A stretch of 64,000 nucleotides of DNA from Rhodococcus ruber NBRC 15591 (GCF_001894945.1 NZ_BCXE01000006.1:1-64000), one strand, 5' to 3'; counted from the stretch's first letter, positions 41,169-53,444 are shown. Notes: generated by a model not told the origin, from the letters alone. Program-made: numbers and translations.

Positions 41169-42818
41169 TCAGTGCTGCAGGGTGGCGGCGAGCGCGCGGC
41201 GCAGCTCGGCGCGGCTGGTCTTGCCCACTCCGGTGACGGGGAAGGCGTCGACGAGGACCACCTTGTCGGGGATCTTGTACGCGGCCAGGCCCCGTTCCCG
41301 CAGGAACGCCTTCAGCGCCGGGGCTTTCGGCGTGGTCCCGTCGGCCACGACGAACACGCACGTGCGCTCCCCGAGGTAGGCGTCGGGCACGGCGACCACC
41401 GTGGCGTCCAGGACGTGGGGGTGGGCGAGCAGGTGGTTCTCCACCTCTTCGGCGGCGATCTTCTCGCCGCCCCGGTTGATCTGATCCTTCGCGCGGCCCT
41501 CGACGACGACGTAGCCGTCCTCGGTCAGGCGCACGAGATCGCCGGTGCGGTAGAACCCGTCGGGGGTGAACGCCGTCGCGTTGTGCTCGGGCGCGGCGTA
41601 GTAGCCGCGGATCGTGTACGGGCCGCGGGTGAGCAGGTGGCCCGTCGCGCCGGGGGCGACGGGCCGATCCTCGTCGTCGACGATCCGGATCTCGTCGTGC
41701 GGGCTGATGGGACGGCCCTGCGTGCCGACGACGGTGGTGTCGGGGTCGTCGAGCCGGGTGTAGTTGACCAGGCCCTCCGCCATCCCGAACACCTGCTGCA
41801 GGGTGCAGCCGAGTTCGGGCGTCACCCGCGCGGCCGCTTCGGCACCGAACTTCGCCCCGCCGACCTGCAGGACCCGCAGCGACGACAGGTCCCGCTCGGT
41901 GCGGGCCCGCGCCGCGAGCCACGCCAGGGCGAGCGGGGGCACGAGCGAGGCCATGGTGATCCCCTCCCGCTCGATCAGCTCGAAGGCGGTGTCGGGGCTC
42001 GGGTCCGGGGCCAGCACGACCGTGCCTCCGGCGTGCAGGACGCCGAGGATCCCGGGTGAGCTCATCGGGAAGTTGTGTGCCGCCGGCAGAACCACGAGCA
42101 TCCGGGTGCCGGCGTCGACGCCGCAGATGCGGGCCGACTCGCGCACGGAGTACAGGTAGTCGGTGTGGGTGCGCGGGATCAGCTTCGGTGTGCCGGTCGT
42201 CCCACCCGAGAGCTGCAGGAACGCCACGGATTCCGGGTCGACGTCGGCGCACGCGTCCGGCTCGTGTGCGCGCAGCGCGTCGAGCGCGGTGAACTCCTGC
42301 GCGTCGCCGGCGACGATCACGACCGGGGGCCGGTCGAGAGCCGCGCACACCTGCCGGGCCAGCGCCCGGTAGTCGATTCCGCCGTGCTCGCCGGCGATCA
42401 CGTACGCGGCGGCGTCGGTGAACCGGCAGAAGTACCCGATCTCGGCGCTGCGGTGCGCGGGCAGCGCGAACACCGGCAGCGCACCGAGACGGAACACCGC
42501 GAAGACCACCTCGGTGTACTCGACGATGTTGGGTAGCTGCACCAGGACCCGGTCGCCGCGCTGCACCCCGGCCGCCGCGAGGCCCGCGGCGATCCGGTCC
42601 GCCGTGTCGGACAGCTCGCGGTAGGTGATCCGTCGCTCGGTGCCGTGGGCGTCGCGGCCGACGAGCGCGACGCGCTCGCCGTGACGGTCGGCCCGGCCGG
42701 ACAGGAACCGGACGAACGTCTCGTCCGTCCAGTAACCCGCGGCGCGGTAGAGTTCCGCGAACTCCCGCGGGTAGCCGGCGGTGGCGGCCAGGGGAGTCCG
42801 GGTGGCGGCGATCGTCAC
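41169..42818 (-). CDS. 2,3-dihydroxybenzoate-AMP ligase
   Basis: A 549-residue adenylating enzyme of the EntE/DhbE type, which activates 2,3-dihydroxybenzoate and loads it on an aryl carrier protein. [20 protein letters not shown] is at about 201-220, the aryl-pocket block [16 protein letters not shown] at 244-259 (Asn249 corresponds to the DHB-contacting Asn of DhbE), then [31 protein letters not shown] and the terminal [10 protein letters not shown] Lys. It is the third gene of the operon, 15 nt after the dehydrogenase gene. Confidence 0.96.
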   Translation of the reverse strand: MTIAATRTPLAATAGYPREFAELYRAAGYWTDETFVRFLSGRADRHGERVALVGRDAHGTERRITYRELSDTADRIAAGLAAAGVQRGDRVLVQLPNIVEYTEVVFAVFRLGALPVFALPAHRSAEIGYFCRFTDAAAYVIAGEHGGIDYRALARQVCAALDRPPVVIVAGDAQEFTALDALRAHEPDACADVDPESVAFLQLSGGTTGTPKLIPRTHTDYLYSVRESARICGVDAGTRMLVVLPAAHNFPMSSPGILGVLHAGGTVVLAPDPSPDTAFELIEREGITMASLVPPLALAWLAARARTERDLSSLRVLQVGGAKFGAEAAARVTPELGCTLQQVFGMAEGLVNYTRLDDPDTTVVGTQGRPISPHDEIRIVDDEDRPVAPGATGHLLTRGPYTIRGYYAAPEHNATAFTPDGFYRTGDLVRLTEDGYVVVEGRAKDQINRGGEKIAAEEVENHLLAHPHVLDATVVAVPDAYLGERTCVFVVADGTTPKAPALKAFLRERGLAAYKIPDKVVLVDAFPVTGVGKTSRAELRRALAATLQH

Positions 42819-42833
42819 GGGGGTCCTTTCGGG

Positions 42834-43604
42834 TCAGGCGCGCAGCGTGGCGCCGCCGTCGACGTACAGGGTCTGCATGGTGATGTGGCGGGCGCGGTCC
42901 GAGAGCAGGAACGCGACGGCGTCCGCGATGTCGGCGGGCTCGGCGATGCGGCCCAGCGGAATACCCACCTTGAACGAGGTCGCGTCGCCGTCGATCGCGG
43001 TGCGGGCACCCGCGTCGTCGCCCGGATCCGGCCACAGGGACCGTTGCATCGCGGTGTCCGTGGAACCGGGCGCGACGACGTTGGCGCGCACCCCGAATCG
43101 GGCCAGCTCGAGACCGAGCACCCGGACGATCATGTGGGCGGCGGACTTCGACGCCCCGTAGGCGCCCATCCCGACGCGGGGCACCCCCGCCGAGTTGGAG
43201 CCGACCGTGACGATCGCGCCGCGGCGACGTTCGCGCATTCCGCGGCCGACGACGCGCAGCACGTTGACCAGGCCGGTGACGTTGACGTCGAACATCTTCC
43301 GCCACTCGGCGGGATCGCAGTCGAGCACCGATCCGGTGGTGAACACACCCGCGACGTGGGCCAGCGCGTCGACCGGCCCGTGCTCGGCTTCCACCCGGGC
43401 GACCGCCTCGGCGACGGCGGCCGCATCGCACACGTCGAGACCGTGCACGGGAGCGGGCACGTCGAGCAGCGCGGCGGTCTCGGCCAGGCCGTCGAGATCC
43501 CGATCGGCGAGGACGACGCGGTGCCCGGCCCCCGCGAGGGTGCGGGCGGTGGCGCGGCCGATGCCGTGGGCCGCGCCGACGACGAGGGTGACGGACCGGC
43601 TCAT
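42834..43604 (-). CDS. 2,3-dihydro-2,3-dihydroxybenzoate dehydrogenase
   Basis: A 256-residue short-chain dehydrogenase of the EntA type that oxidises the cyclohexadiene diol to 2,3-dihydroxybenzoate with NAD+. VVGAAHGIGRATARTL binds NAD, HVAGVFTTGSVLD follows, the active-site Ser is in VTVGSNSAGVPR and Tyr/Lys in GAYGASKSAAH. Its ATG overlaps the stop of the isochorismate synthase gene. Confidence 0.94.
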   Translation of the reverse strand: MSRSVTLVVGAAHGIGRATARTLAGAGHRVVLADRDLDGLAETAALLDVPAPVHGLDVCDAAAVAEAVARVEAEHGPVDALAHVAGVFTTGSVLDCDPAEWRKMFDVNVTGLVNVLRVVGRGMRERRRGAIVTVGSNSAGVPRVGMGAYGASKSAAHMIVRVLGLELARFGVRANVVAPGSTDTAMQRSLWPDPGDDAGARTAIDGDATSFKVGIPLGRIAEPADIADAVAFLLSDRARHITMQTLYVDGGATLRA

Positions 43605-44815
43605 CGTCGCACCTCGAGCGCGTCGAGCACCGTGCCGAACTTCGTTGTGGTCTCGGCGAGTTCGTCGAGTGGATCCGAACCGGCGACGATGCCGCCGCCG
43701 GCGTGGGTGGTGAGCGTGGTGCCGTCGGCGTCGAGGACGGCGCAGCGGATCGTCACCATCCATTCGCCGTCACCGTCCCGGTCGGCCCAGCCCACGGCAC
43801 CGGCGTAGAAGCCGCGGTCGCCCTCCAGTTCGCGGATCAGTGCCCGGGCCGCGGCGGTCGGCGTGCCGCAGATCGCGGGGGTCGGATGCACGACCAGAGC
43901 CAGGTCGAGCGCGGTGACCGACCGGTCCCGCAACCGGCCGGCGATCGGGGTGCCCAGGTGCCAGAGCTGCCGGGTGCTCGTCAGCGTCGGCGTACGGGGG
44001 ATGTCGAGGTCGGTGCACAGCGGGTCGAGGCTCGCCCGCAGGGCCTCGACGACGTGGGCGTGCTCCGCGTGGTTCTTCTCCGATGCGGCGAGGCGTTGCG
44101 CGGTGCGCCCGTCCACCTCGGGGTCCGGATGCCGGGGCGCGGACCCGGCCAGCGGATGGCATGTGACGAGGTCGCCGCGGCGCCGGACGAGCACCTCGGG
44201 GCTGGCGCCGACGAGGTGCCGACCGGTCCACGCCCCACCGGCGGCGGTGAGATCGACTACGAAACCGTTTCCGGCGGGATCGTTTCCGGCCAGCCGGGCG
44301 AGCAGCGACATCGGGTCGACGGGTGTGTCCGCCCGCAGGAGCAGCGCTCGGGCCAGCACCACCTTCGCCAGGTCGTCGGCCGGGTCGCGGAGTTGCCGCA
44401 GCGCCGTGGCCACCCGGTCGAGGTGTTCGTCCTCGGCGGGCAGTGTCGCGGCGATCCGCACCGGCGCGAGCGGGACGGCGCCGTCCCCGACGGGGTCCGG
44501 CTCGTGCCGCAGCGCGACGGGCGCCGTGAGCGCGGCGCGGTGATCGGGAGCGAACGGTAGCGCGCCGACGACGGCCGCCACCGAGCCGGCGCGCAGCGCG
44601 GCCGCGGCCTCGCCGGCCGAGTCGAACCGGACATCGACGCCCTCCGCCACGACGGTGCCGTGCGGACGCGACAGCACGAACGGGGCGGCGGCCGTGACCT
44701 GCCGCGAGGCGGCGGTATCGACTTGCCGCGAGGCGGCGGTATCGACTTGCCGCGAGGCGGCGGTATCGACTTGCCGCGAGGCGGCGGTGCCGCGGGCGGC
44801 GACCGGTGCTTGCAT
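43601..44815 (-). CDS. Isochorismate synthase
   Basis: A 404-residue chorismate-utilising enzyme that commits chorismate to 2,3-dihydroxybenzoate. The catalytic domain carries KVVLARALLLRADTPVD, FVVDLTAAGGAWTGRHLVGA, NHAEHAHVVEALRASLDPLC, and ERGFY-like GDRGFYAGAVGW with EWMVTIRCAVLD and THAGGGIVAGSDP. Before it is a low-complexity N-terminus containing four copies of TAASRQVD. The ATG at 44815 lies 9 nt after GAGAGG; GTG 44821 is too close. It is the first gene of the leftward operon and is separated from the NRPS by an iron box. Confidence 0.94.
   Translation of the reverse strand: MQAPVAARGTAASRQVDTAASRQVDTAASRQVDTAASRQVTAAAPFVLSRPHGTVVAEGVDVRFDSAGEAAAALRAGSVAAVVGALPFAPDHRAALTAPVALRHEPDPVGDGAVPLAPVRIAATLPAEDEHLDRVATALRQLRDPADDLAKVVLARALLLRADTPVDPMSLLARLAGNDPAGNGFVVDLTAAGGAWTGRHLVGASPEVLVRRRGDLVTCHPLAGSAPRHPDPEVDGRTAQRLAASEKNHAEHAHVVEALRASLDPLCTDLDIPRTPTLTSTRQLWHLGTPIAGRLRDRSVTALDLALVVHPTPAICGTPTAAARALIRELEGDRGFYAGAVGWADRDGDGEWMVTIRCAVLDADGTTLTTHAGGGIVAGSDPLDELAETTTKFGTVLDALEVRR
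44696..44791 (-). repeat. 4 x 24-bp in-frame tandem repeat in isochorismate synthase
   Basis: Unit GACTTGCCGCGAGGCGGCGG plus TATC at 44696-44719 (one change), 44720-44743, 44744-44767 and 44768-44791 (changes in the last bases). It encodes TAASRQVD repeats at residues 10-41. Copies 2 and 3 are identical, a sign of recent slippage. Confidence 0.95.
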
Positions 44816-44883
44816 GTGCACAGACCTCTCGTAGCGGTGACAGGGGCGGTCGTGGTGCCGTGCACCCGACCCAGCAGAACATA

Positions 44884-44902
44884 TACGGTTAGCCTAACCT
44901 TT
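44884..44902. promoter_or_regulatory. IdeR-type iron box, divergent promoter region
   Basis: TACGGTTAGCCTAACCTTT matches 15 of 19 positions of the palindromic iron-box consensus by my count. It lies 69 nt from the isochorismate synthase start and 88 nt from the NRPS start, so one bound IdeR could silence both directions when iron is sufficient. Confidence 0.85.
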
Positions 44903-44990
44903 GGTATCGTCACGTTTCGCGCCGGACCGGCTTCACCGCTCGTGATGCGATACGGCACAGTCGAATTCGACCGTAGAAAGGGGATCGATC

Positions 44991-47900
44991 GTGCCCACGT
45001 CCGGCCTGTCGACCTCGGAGTTTCCGCTGACGCGAGCCCAGTCCGGCGTGTGGTTCGCCCAGCAGCTCGACCCCGCGAACCCCGTCTTCAACACCGCGGA
45101 ATGCGTCGAACTCCGCGGCGAGGTCGACGTCGCCGCCCTGCTGCGCGCGGTCCGGGAGACCGTCGCCGAAGCCGAGGTGCCGACCGCGGCCTTCGCCGTG
45201 CAGGCCGACGGATCGGTCGTCATCCGTCCCGGTGCACACGCGGCGCCGGAGCCTGCCGTCGTCGATCTGCGCCGCGAGCCCGACCCGGAAGCGGCCGCGC
45301 AGCACTGGATGCGCGAGGACCATACGCGCGTGCTCGACCCCGCACGGGAACTCTGCCTGCGCGCCGCCGTGCTCCGGCTCGACGACCGGCACACGGTTCT
45401 CTACCTGTGCATCCATCACCTGGTGATCGACGCCTACGGCTTCGGCCTGCTCACCCGGCGCATCGCCGAGCGCTACACCGCCGACGTGCTCGGGCGCCCG
45501 GTGCCGCCGGCGAGGTTCGCCCCGCTCGCCCCCGTCGTCGCCGAGGAGGCCGCCTATCGCGCGTCCGCGGACTTCGCCGCCGACCGGGACTTCTGGGCCG
45601 GCTACCTCGACGGCGCCGAGGACGCCGTGGCCCTCGCCGACGGTCCCGGCGGCATCGCCGTCCGCTGCCGCGGCGTGCGCCTGACCCTGACCGCCGAACA
45701 ACAGCAGGGACTCTCGCGGCTCGGCAAGGCCACCGGGGCGAGCTGGGGCGACGTCGTCACCGCCGCCGTCGCCGCGTACCTGCGGGCCGCGACCGGACGC
45801 GGCGACGTGATCGTGGGATTCCCGGTGATGAACCGGCTGGGCAGCGCCGCGACGACCGTGCCGATGTCCGCGGTCAACGTCGTACCGCTGCGCCTGCGCC
45901 CCGAACCCGCCCGCACCCTCGCCGACCTCGTCGGCGACGTGCGCGCCGCGGTGGCGAACTGCCGTCCGCACCACCGCTACCGCGGGGAGGACATCCAGAA
46001 CGACCTGCGCCTGCCCGCCGGCTCGCGCGGTGTCGTGGGGCCGTCCGTCAACGTCAAACCGTTCGGCGACCGGCTGCGTTTCGCGGACCTGCACGCCGCG
46101 GTGCATTCCGTGGCCCGGGGCCCGCTGCAGGACTTCATGGTCACCGCGCGGCCGCTCGACCACACCGGCGGCCTCGAGATCTGGGTGGACGCCGACGCCG
46201 ACGCCTACACCGCCGACGACCTCGAGCGGCACGCCCGCCGGCTCGAACTCCTTCTCACCCGGGTCGCCGCGCTCACCGACCCGCACCGGCCGCTGGCCCG
46301 GCTGCAGATCCTCGACGCCGACGAGCGCCGCCGCCTCCTCGGCGAGCACAGCGGCGACGACCTGCCGGTGCCTGCGGGCCTCACGCTGCCGGACCTGCTG
46401 GCCGCCCAGGTGGCCCGCGACCCGGACGCACCCGCGGTGCGCGATGCCGCCACCGCACTGACCTTCGGCGAACTGGCCGCGCGTTCGCGCCGACTCGCCC
46501 GGCACCTCCTGAGCGCCGGGCTCGGCCCGCAGCGGCGCGTCGCCGTCGCGCTGCCGCGCCGCACCGACACGCTCGTCGCGCTGTTCGCCGTCCTCGAGGC
46601 CGGCGCGACGTGCGTCCCGCTGGACCCCGACCATCCGGCCGAGCGACTCGCGCACGTGCTCGCCGAGACCGCGCCCGGTGTCGTGCTCACCGGCGGCGAC
46701 GTCGCCGCACGTATCGCCGAGATCGCCTGCGCCGCGAGCCTGCCCGATCCGGTGAACCTCGACGAGCTGGACCTGCCCGGTTACGCCGACGAGCCGCTGA
46801 CCCGCGCCGAACGCGGCCGACCGCTGCACGAGCTCGACGTGGCCTACCTCATCCACACCTCCGGGTCGACCGGCCGGCCCAAGGGCGTGGAGGTCCCGCA
46901 CCGCGGGGCCGTCAACCTGTTCCACAGCCACCGCGCGCGCGTCTTCTCCCGGGCCCGCGCCGAGGCCGGCCGCGACCGCCTGCGGGTCGGGCACGTCTGG
47001 TCGTTCGCGTTCGACGCCTCGTGGGGCCCGCACCTGTGGCTGCTCGACGGGCACGAGCTGAGCATCGTCGACGAGACCACGCAGCGCGACCCGCACCGGC
47101 TCGCCGAACTCGCCCGCAGCGAGGGGTGGCACTTCGTCGAACTGTCGCCCGCGCAACTCGAGCAGATCGTCGAGGCCGACCTGCTGCGCGACGTGCCGAC
47201 CCTCGGGTTCGGCGGCGACGCCGTCACCGACACCCTGTGGCGACGCCTGCGCGACCGGGACGGCGCCGCGTTCAACTTCTACGGCCCCACGGAGGGCACC
47301 GTCGACGTCCTCGTCGCCGAGGTGGGGGACGCGGCGGAACCCGTGATCGGCCGGCCGGTGGCGAACCTGCGTGCCTACGTGCTCGACGCCGCGCTCGAGC
47401 CCGTCCCCGAGGGGGTGGACGGCGAACTGTACGTCGCCGGTCCCGGCGTGGTGCGCGGCTACCTCGGCGCGCCCGGCGCGACGGCGGCGCGGTTCGTGGC
47501 GAACCCGTTCGGCGACAGCGAAACCCGCATGTACCGCACCGGCGACGTGGTGCGGTGGACCGCGGGCGGCCGCCTCGCCTACCGCGGCCGCCGGGACGAC
47601 CAGGTCAAGATCCGCGGCTTCCGCGTCGAACTCGGCGAGGTCGAGGCGGCGCTGCAGGAGTTGCCCGGCGTCACGCGGGCCGTCGCCGGGGCGCGTCCCG
47701 ACGCGACCGGCACCGCGCGGCTCGTCGCCTACCTGGTCGGCGGCGACGGCGACCCGGCGGCGGCCCGCGAGCACGTGGCGCGGCGGCTGCCGGCGCACAT
47801 GGTGCCGTCGGCGTTCGTGTTCCTCGACGTGCTGCCGCTCACCTCGAACGGCAAGGTGGACCGCACGTCGCTGCCGGAACCGGACTTCGGGACTCTTGTC

Positions 47901-50900
47901 GGCGGGCGCGCGGCCGCCACCGAACGCGAACGCGTGCTGTGCGCCGCGTTCGCGGACGTCCTCGGCCTCGACACCGTCGGCGTCGACGACGACTTCTTCC
48001 TCCTCGGCGGTCACTCCCTCGCGGCGGCCAAGCTGATCGCGACGGTCCGCGACACGCTCGGCGTGGAACTGCCGATCCGCACCGTCTTCGACCACCCGAC
48101 CGTCGAGGCGCTCGCCGCGCAGTGCCCGGACGGTGCTGCAGCGCTGCGGATCCCGCTGCGACCGGTCGAGCGCGGCGACCGGGCACCGCTGTCGGCGGGG
48201 CAGCAGCGGCTGTGGTTCCAGTTCCGCCTCGAGGGGCCGAGCCCGACCTACAACGTGCCGCTGACGCTGCGCCTGCGCGGTGTCCCCGATCCGGCGGCGC
48301 TGCGCGACGCGGTGCGCGCGGTCCTCGACCGGCACGAGGTCCTGCGCACCGTGCTCGAGGACCACGACGGCGTCGGCATGCAGCGCGCGCTCGCCGCACC
48401 CGAGGTGCCGTTCACCGCCCGCACCGTCCCGGCGTCCGGCCTGGACGCGGCGGCGGCGGCCGAGGCGCGGCACGCATTCGACCTCGAACGCGAGATCCCG
48501 ATCCGGGTGGCGCTCTTCGACGACGGAGGCGCGGAGACCGTGCTGCTGGTGCTCGTGCACCACATCGCCGCCGACGAGCTGTCCGCCCCCATCCTGCTGC
48601 GCGAGCTCGGCGCCGCGTATGCCGCCGCGGCCGCCGGACGCTCCTGGACGCCGGCGCCGCTCCCGGTGCAGTACGCCGACTTCGCGGTATGGCACCGCGA
48701 GATCCTCGGCGGCGCAGACGGACTCGCGGACCGGCAGCTGGACTACTGGCGCGCCCGGCTGGACGGGATGCCCGAGGAGCTCGCCCTGCCCACCGACCGG
48801 CCGCGTGGGGTGACCGCCTCGTTCGTGGGCGGCACGGTCGAGCAGCCGGTGTCCCCGCACGTCGCCGACGCACTGCGCGCCGTCGCGCGCGCGGCGAACG
48901 TCACGATGTTCATGCTCGTGCACACCGCCGTCGCCGTCGCACTCGCACGCAGCGGCGCGGGGGAGGACCTCCCGATCGGCTCGCCCACCGCGGGCCGGCC
49001 CGCGGCCGAGCTGGACGGCCTCGTCGGGTTCTTCGTCAACATGGTGGTGCTGCGGACGGACCTGTCGGGTGACCCCACGCTCGCCGACCTGCTCGCCCGG
49101 GTCCGCAGCACCGATCTCGACGCCTACGCGCATCAGGACCTGCCGTTCGACCGTCTCGTCGAGGCCCTCGAGCCGGCTCGCAGCGCCGGCCGGCATCCGC
49201 TGTTCCAGGTGCTCGTGCAGCATCGCACCCCGCCCGTCGTCGACGCCTTCGCCGGTCTGGAACCGCGCGTGTCCACCGTCGACACCGGCGCCGCCCTGTT
49301 CGACCTGACCTTCGACGTGATCGAGGACGTGGACGGTGGCCTACGGGTGCGGGTGGAGTACGCGCGGGACCTGTTCGACCCGACCACGGCCGACGCGCTG
49401 GCGGGGCGCGTGGTGCGCGCCTTCGACGCCCTCGGGACGGATCCGCAGACCCGCCTGTCCGCGCTCGACCTGCTCTCCGACGACGAACGCGACCGCCTCC
49501 GCTCCGGCAGCCCGTACGTATGTATGGACGAGATCGAGGACGTCGGGGCGGGCACCCTCGGCGACCTGTTCACCCGCCAGGCGCAGCGCACCCCGGAGGC
49601 GACCGCGCTCGTCACCGGCACCGAGACGCTGACCTTCGGGCAAGTGCACGCCCGCGCCGGCCGTCTGGCCCGCTACCTGATCGGCCGCGGCGTGGGACCG
49701 GAGACCGTGGTCGCGCTGATGCTGCCGCGCGGCACGGACGCGATCGTCGCGGCCCTCGCGGTGTGGCAGGCCGGCGGCGCCTACGTGCCGGTCGATCCCG
49801 GGTACCCGGTCGAGCGCGTCGAGCACATGCTCGCCGACTCCCGGCCCGTGCTCGTCCTCGACGAGGCCGCGCTCGCAGCGGTGGACCCCGCGCTCCCGGC
49901 CGGTCCGCTCGAGCCGGGCGAGCGTCCCGGCGCCGTCTCCGGCGACGGCGCCGCGTACATCGTCTACACCTCCGGCTCGACCGGCCTCCCCAAGGGCGTC
50001 GTGGTGCCGCACCGGGGTGTGGTGAACCTGGTCGCGACGCAGCGTCGCCGGACCGTCGGCCGCGCGGAGGACCGGCCGCTGCGGGTGCTGCTCACCTACG
50101 CGCTGTCCTTCGACTCCTCGATCGATCCGTTGCTGTCCATGCTCGCCGGGCACACGCTGTACCTGCCGGACGCCGATCTGCTCGCCGACGCCGCCGCCAC
50201 CGTGGACTACGTGCGCGCCCACCGCATCGACGCCGTCGACTGCGTACCGTTGCTCATGACCGAACTGCTCGCCGCCGGGCTGGTCGAGCCTGCGGCGCCG
50301 CACCGCCCGCGCCTGCTCGCCGTGGGCGGCGAGGCCGTGTCCGCGGACCTGTGGTCGACGCTCGGGTCGATCGACGGGGTGCGGGCGCTGAACATGTACG
50401 GCCCCACCGAATGCACGGTCGACGCCACCATTGCCGAGATCCGCGGAGTGCGCCCGCACATCGGGACGCCGATCGACGGTGCCCGGGTGTACGTGCTCGA
50501 CGACCGCCTGCGCCTCGTACCGACGGGCGTGGCCGGGGAACTGTACGTCGGCGGGCCCGGCGTGACCCGCGGCTACCTGAACCGGCCCGGCCACAGCTCC
50601 ACCCGGTACGTGGCCGATCCGTTCGGTGCCTCCGGAACCCGGCTCTACCGCACCGGCGATCGGGTGCGGTGGCTCGACGCGGGCGGCGACCGTCCGGTCC
50701 TCGAATATCTCGGCCGCAGCGACGATCAGGTCAAGATCCGCGGGTTCCGTATCGAGCTCGGCGAGATCGAGACCGTGCTGTCGGCGCATCCGTCGGTCGC
50801 GGGCTGTGTGGTCGTGGCACGCGAGGACGAACCGGGCCGGCGCCGGCTCGTCGGCTACGTCGTCGGCGATGCGACCGACCCGGAGGTGTTGCGGCAGCAT

Positions 50901-52727
50901 ATGTCCCGTCGCCTGCCCGAGCACATGGTGCCGGCCGCGGTCGTGGTGCTCGACGAGTTCCCGACCACCCCGAACGGCAAGGTCGATCGGCGGGCGCTGC
51001 CCGCTCCGGTCTTCGCGCCCGCCGGTGCGCCGCGCGCCCCGGCGAACGACCTCGAGCGGCGCCTGTGCGTGGTGGTGGCGGAGGTGCTGCACCTGGACGC
51101 GGTCGGGCCGGACGACGACTTCTTCTCCCTCGGCGGCGATTCCATCGTCTCGATCCAGCTCGTGTCGCGTGCTCGCGCGGCGGGACTGCGGTTCGCCGCG
51201 CGCGACGTCTTCGAACACCGCACCCCGGCGGGCCTGGCCCGGATCGTGCAGGTCGACCCGGTATCGGAGGCGACGGATCGGACCGCGGCCCTGGGTCTCG
51301 TCCCCGCGACCCCGATCGTGCACGACCTCCTCGACCGTGGCGGCCCCTACCGGAGATTCGCCCAGTCCCGGCTGCTGATCGCACCCCCCGGCCTCGACCT
51401 CGCCACCCTGGCCGGCGCGGTGGGCCGGGTGCTCGCGGGGCACGACGCGCTGCGTGCCGTCTTCGATCCGGTCGCACGGACCTTCGACGTCCGTGCCGCG
51501 GACGTCGTAGATCCGGCCGCGCTTGTCAGACGGGTGGACGTCCGGGGACTCGACGAGCGGGCGCGCTCGTCGGTGCTGTCCGAGGAGACCGACGTCGCGT
51601 GCGCCGCCCTCGATCCCGAGGCCGGCGCGATGATGCGGCTGGTCTTCTTCGACACCGGGCCGGACCGCCCGGGCCGGGTCCTGGTGGTGATACACCACCT
51701 GGTGGTCGACGGGGTCTCGTGGCGGATCCTGGTCCCGGACCTGGCCGCCGCCTGCGAGGGCGTCGAACCGGACGGCGGGGGAACACCGCTGCGGGCATGG
51801 GCGCGGGGACTGCTGGAGCAGGTCCCCGCGCGGCGCGGCGAACTGGCGTTGTGGCGCCGCGTCCTCGAACCCGCCGGGTGCGTGCGAATTGCCGGGCGGG
51901 ACGTGGACCCGGTGCGTGACACGCTGGCCACGGTCGCGCGGGTGCAGGTGGAGGTCCCGGCGTCGGTGACCGAGGCGCTGCTGACCACCGTGCCGGAGCG
52001 GTTCCGCGCGGGTGTCGACGACGTGCTGCTGACCGCGTTGGCGCTGACCGTGCGCCGGGCGTGCGGCGGCGGGCCGGTCCCGGTGGACCGGGAGGGGCAC
52101 GGACGTGAGGAGCAGGTGGTGCCCGGCGCCGACCTGTCCCGCACCGTCGGCTGGTTCACCACCCTGTATCCGGTCCGTCTCGACGTGTCGGCGGTGGACC
52201 TCGCCGAGGCCTTCGCCGGTGGGGCCGCCGCCGGTGCGGCGCTCAAGCTCGTCAAGGAGCAACTGCGGGAGATCCCGGACAGCGGAATCGGATTCGGCAT
52301 GCTCCGTCACCTCGACCCCGACTCCGCGGCCGAGCTCGGGGCCGGACCGGCACCGGAGATCGGGTTCAACTACCTCGGCCGGCTGACCCTCGGCGACGGG
52401 ACCGGCGCGCCGTGGACGGCGGCTCCGGAAGCCGGCGTGCTCGGTGGCGCCACCGACGAGGCGATGCCGGTGAGCCACGCGATCGAGGTCGGTGCCGTCA
52501 CCGAGGAGACGCCGGCCGGGCCGGTGCTCCGCGCGACGTGGGGGTACGCCACCGGCGTCGTCACGGCGACCGTCGTCGCCGAGCTGGCACACGGCTGGGT
52601 CGCGGCGCTGCGTGCGCTCGCCGACCACGCCGCGCGCGACGACGCGGGCGGCTTCACGCCCTCCGATCTGACGCTGAGTGGTCTGGACCAGTCCGAGATC
52701 GACGAGTTCGCCCTGGAGTTCGGGTGA
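44991..52727 (+). CDS. Siderophore NRPS, C-A-T-C-A-T-E
   Basis: A 2,578-residue dimodular synthetase. C1 (about 8-440; HHLVIDA near 142, His-His-x3-Asp intact but Ala instead of Gly) resembles the EntF/DhbF starter type that accepts an aryl group. A1 (460-965; [11 protein letters not shown] near 621, FYGPTEG near 762). T1 with Ser near 1008 ([11 protein letters not shown]). C2 (1060-1490; VHHIAADEL near 1189). A2 (1510-2010; [11 protein letters not shown] near 1658, MYGPTEC). T2 with Ser near 2049 ([11 protein letters not shown]). Epimerisation domain (2110-2560; [34 protein letters not shown]). There is no thioesterase; the end [12 protein letters not shown] looks like a donor docking tail. 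My reading of the specificity residues (DAGEGGFVD for A1, DSDDAGMVD for A2) has an acidic position 278, suggesting basic amino acids. The GTG start follows GAAAGGGG. Confidence 0.95.
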   Translation: MPTSGLSTSEFPLTRAQSGVWFAQQLDPANPVFNTAECVELRGEVDVAALLRAVRETVAEAEVPTAAFAVQADGSVVIRPGAHAAPEPAVVDLRREPDPEAAAQHWMREDHTRVLDPARELCLRAAVLRLDDRHTVLYLCIHHLVIDAYGFGLLTRRIAERYTADVLGRPVPPARFAPLAPVVAEEAAYRASADFAADRDFWAGYLDGAEDAVALADGPGGIAVRCRGVRLTLTAEQQQGLSRLGKATGASWGDVVTAAVAAYLRAATGRGDVIVGFPVMNRLGSAATTVPMSAVNVVPLRLRPEPARTLADLVGDVRAAVANCRPHHRYRGEDIQNDLRLPAGSRGVVGPSVNVKPFGDRLRFADLHAAVHSVARGPLQDFMVTARPLDHTGGLEIWVDADADAYTADDLERHARRLELLLTRVAALTDPHRPLARLQILDADERRRLLGEHSGDDLPVPAGLTLPDLLAAQVARDPDAPAVRDAATALTFGELAARSRRLARHLLSAGLGPQRRVAVALPRRTDTLVALFAVLEAGATCVPLDPDHPAERLAHVLAETAPGVVLTGGDVAARIAEIACAASLPDPVNLDELDLPGYADEPLTRAERGRPLHELDVAYLIHTSGSTGRPKGVEVPHRGAVNLFHSHRARVFSRARAEAGRDRLRVGHVWSFAFDASWGPHLWLLDGHELSIVDETTQRDPHRLAELARSEGWHFVELSPAQLEQIVEADLLRDVPTLGFGGDAVTDTLWRRLRDRDGAAFNFYGPTEGTVDVLVAEVGDAAEPVIGRPVANLRAYVLDAALEPVPEGVDGELYVAGPGVVRGYLGAPGATAARFVANPFGDSETRMYRTGDVVRWTAGGRLAYRGRRDDQVKIRGFRVELGEVEAALQELPGVTRAVAGARPDATGTARLVAYLVGGDGDPAAAREHVARRLPAHMVPSAFVFLDVLPLTSNGKVDRTSLPEPDFGTLVGGRAAATERERVLCAAFADVLGLDTVGVDDDFFLLGGHSLAAAKLIATVRDTLGVELPIRTVFDHPTVEALAAQCPDGAAALRIPLRPVERGDRAPLSAGQQRLWFQFRLEGPSPTYNVPLTLRLRGVPDPAALRDAVRAVLDRHEVLRTVLEDHDGVGMQRALAAPEVPFTARTVPASGLDAAAAAEARHAFDLEREIPIRVALFDDGGAETVLLVLVHHIAADELSAPILLRELGAAYAAAAAGRSWTPAPLPVQYADFAVWHREILGGADGLADRQLDYWRARLDGMPEELALPTDRPRGVTASFVGGTVEQPVSPHVADALRAVARAANVTMFMLVHTAVAVALARSGAGEDLPIGSPTAGRPAAELDGLVGFFVNMVVLRTDLSGDPTLADLLARVRSTDLDAYAHQDLPFDRLVEALEPARSAGRHPLFQVLVQHRTPPVVDAFAGLEPRVSTVDTGAALFDLTFDVIEDVDGGLRVRVEYARDLFDPTTADALAGRVVRAFDALGTDPQTRLSALDLLSDDERDRLRSGSPYVCMDEIEDVGAGTLGDLFTRQAQRTPEATALVTGTETLTFGQVHARAGRLARYLIGRGVGPETVVALMLPRGTDAIVAALAVWQAGGAYVPVDPGYPVERVEHMLADSRPVLVLDEAALAAVDPALPAGPLEPGERPGAVSGDGAAYIVYTSGSTGLPKGVVVPHRGVVNLVATQRRRTVGRAEDRPLRVLLTYALSFDSSIDPLLSMLAGHTLYLPDADLLADAAATVDYVRAHRIDAVDCVPLLMTELLAAGLVEPAAPHRPRLLAVGGEAVSADLWSTLGSIDGVRALNMYGPTECTVDATIAEIRGVRPHIGTPIDGARVYVLDDRLRLVPTGVAGELYVGGPGVTRGYLNRPGHSSTRYVADPFGASGTRLYRTGDRVRWLDAGGDRPVLEYLGRSDDQVKIRGFRIELGEIETVLSAHPSVAGCVVVAREDEPGRRRLVGYVVGDATDPEVLRQHMSRRLPEHMVPAAVVVLDEFPTTPNGKVDRRALPAPVFAPAGAPRAPANDLERRLCVVVAEVLHLDAVGPDDDFFSLGGDSIVSIQLVSRARAAGLRFAARDVFEHRTPAGLARIVQVDPVSEATDRTAALGLVPATPIVHDLLDRGGPYRRFAQSRLLIAPPGLDLATLAGAVGRVLAGHDALRAVFDPVARTFDVRAADVVDPAALVRRVDVRGLDERARSSVLSEETDVACAALDPEAGAMMRLVFFDTGPDRPGRVLVVIHHLVVDGVSWRILVPDLAAACEGVEPDGGGTPLRAWARGLLEQVPARRGELALWRRVLEPAGCVRIAGRDVDPVRDTLATVARVQVEVPASVTEALLTTVPERFRAGVDDVLLTALALTVRRACGGGPVPVDREGHGREEQVVPGADLSRTVGWFTTLYPVRLDVSAVDLAEAFAGGAAAGAALKLVKEQLREIPDSGIGFGMLRHLDPDSAAELGAGPAPEIGFNYLGRLTLGDGTGAPWTAAPEAGVLGGATDEAMPVSHAIEVGAVTEETPAGPVLRATWGYATGVVTATVVAELAHGWVAALRALADHAARDDAGGFTPSDLTLSGLDQSEIDEFALEFG

Positions 52728-52979
52728 GTGTCTGTGCGCTGGGCCGGCAGGCGCGCCCGCAGGCCACCCCTGGCCGGCCCTGCGCACCTGTTCCTCACGA
52801 TGCTGCGGTCGACCGACCCCGACACAGCCGGGCAGGACCGACCCCTACGCCGTCGTGCGCGAACTGCGACGCGCACTCGACCGTCGGGTCGGTACCTGCC
52901 CGGCCGGCCATCACTGCATCCTGACCGGACGAAGTCCTACCGCAGGACTCCTGGAAGGAACACGCTCATGGTGCAGTGA

Positions 52980-53444
52980 TCACCTCGCCGAGGGCTCGGC
53001 TTCGTAGGTGACCCAGTTCGTTCGTGTGGCGAGGGTGTTGTAGAGCGCCTGGGCTCGATGGTTGTCCTCGGCGGTCACCCACTGCACCACGGCGCGGCCC
53101 TCGGCGGCGGCCATCTCGGTGAGACGCTCGATCAGTGCACGTCCGACCCCCCGGCCCCGGGCCGCGGGGTCGGTGAACAGATCGTCGAGGAAGAGACCGG
53201 TGGTACCGGTGTAGGGCGAGGAGAAACGACGGTGGTGTGCGAACCCGAGGATCTCGCCGTGCGCCTCCGCGACGAGCGCCTTGCATTCGTGTCGGGGATC
53301 CATGAACCATCCCCATGCACGGGAGACGATGTCCTCGGACTCGGGCAGCTTGTAGAACGTGCGGTACTCACGGAAGAGGACGCGCCAGCGGGTCTCGTCG
53401 GTGGGGGCGAGCGGTCGGACCGTCGGAGTGGTGGTCGTTGTCAA
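52980..53444 (-). CDS. GNAT-family N-acetyltransferase
   Basis: A 154-residue acetyltransferase: acetyl-CoA binding motif A is FLDDLFTDPAARGRGVGRAL followed by IERL, then TAEDNHRAQALYNTLA and the typical C-terminal W-Y end. The acceptor is unknown. The TTG start at 53444 follows AGGAG by 8 nt and is the only well-placed start. It follows the DapA-like gene on the same strand (165 nt gap), and its 3' end converges on the NRPS. Confidence 0.85.
   Translation of the reverse strand: MTTTTTPTVRPLAPTDETRWRVLFREYRTFYKLPESEDIVSRAWGWFMDPRHECKALVAEAHGEILGFAHHRRFSSPYTGTTGLFLDDLFTDPAARGRGVGRALIERLTEMAAAEGRAVVQWVTAEDNHRAQALYNTLATRTNWVTYEAEPSAR

Noticed and set aside
44910-49223. A 1,437-codon open frame opposite the first NRPS
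   Set aside because: It is a mirror of the NRPS reading frame; the translation is low-complexity Val/Gly/Asp/Arg and has no domain, whereas the plus frame has all NRPS motifs.
52728-52979. Short frames after the first NRPS (for example one containing PYAVVRELRRAL and a final SD-ATG-GTG-CAG-TGA)
   Set aside because: The frames overlap the NRPS end in another phase or are only three codons long. It may be a decayed gene, but nothing identifies it.
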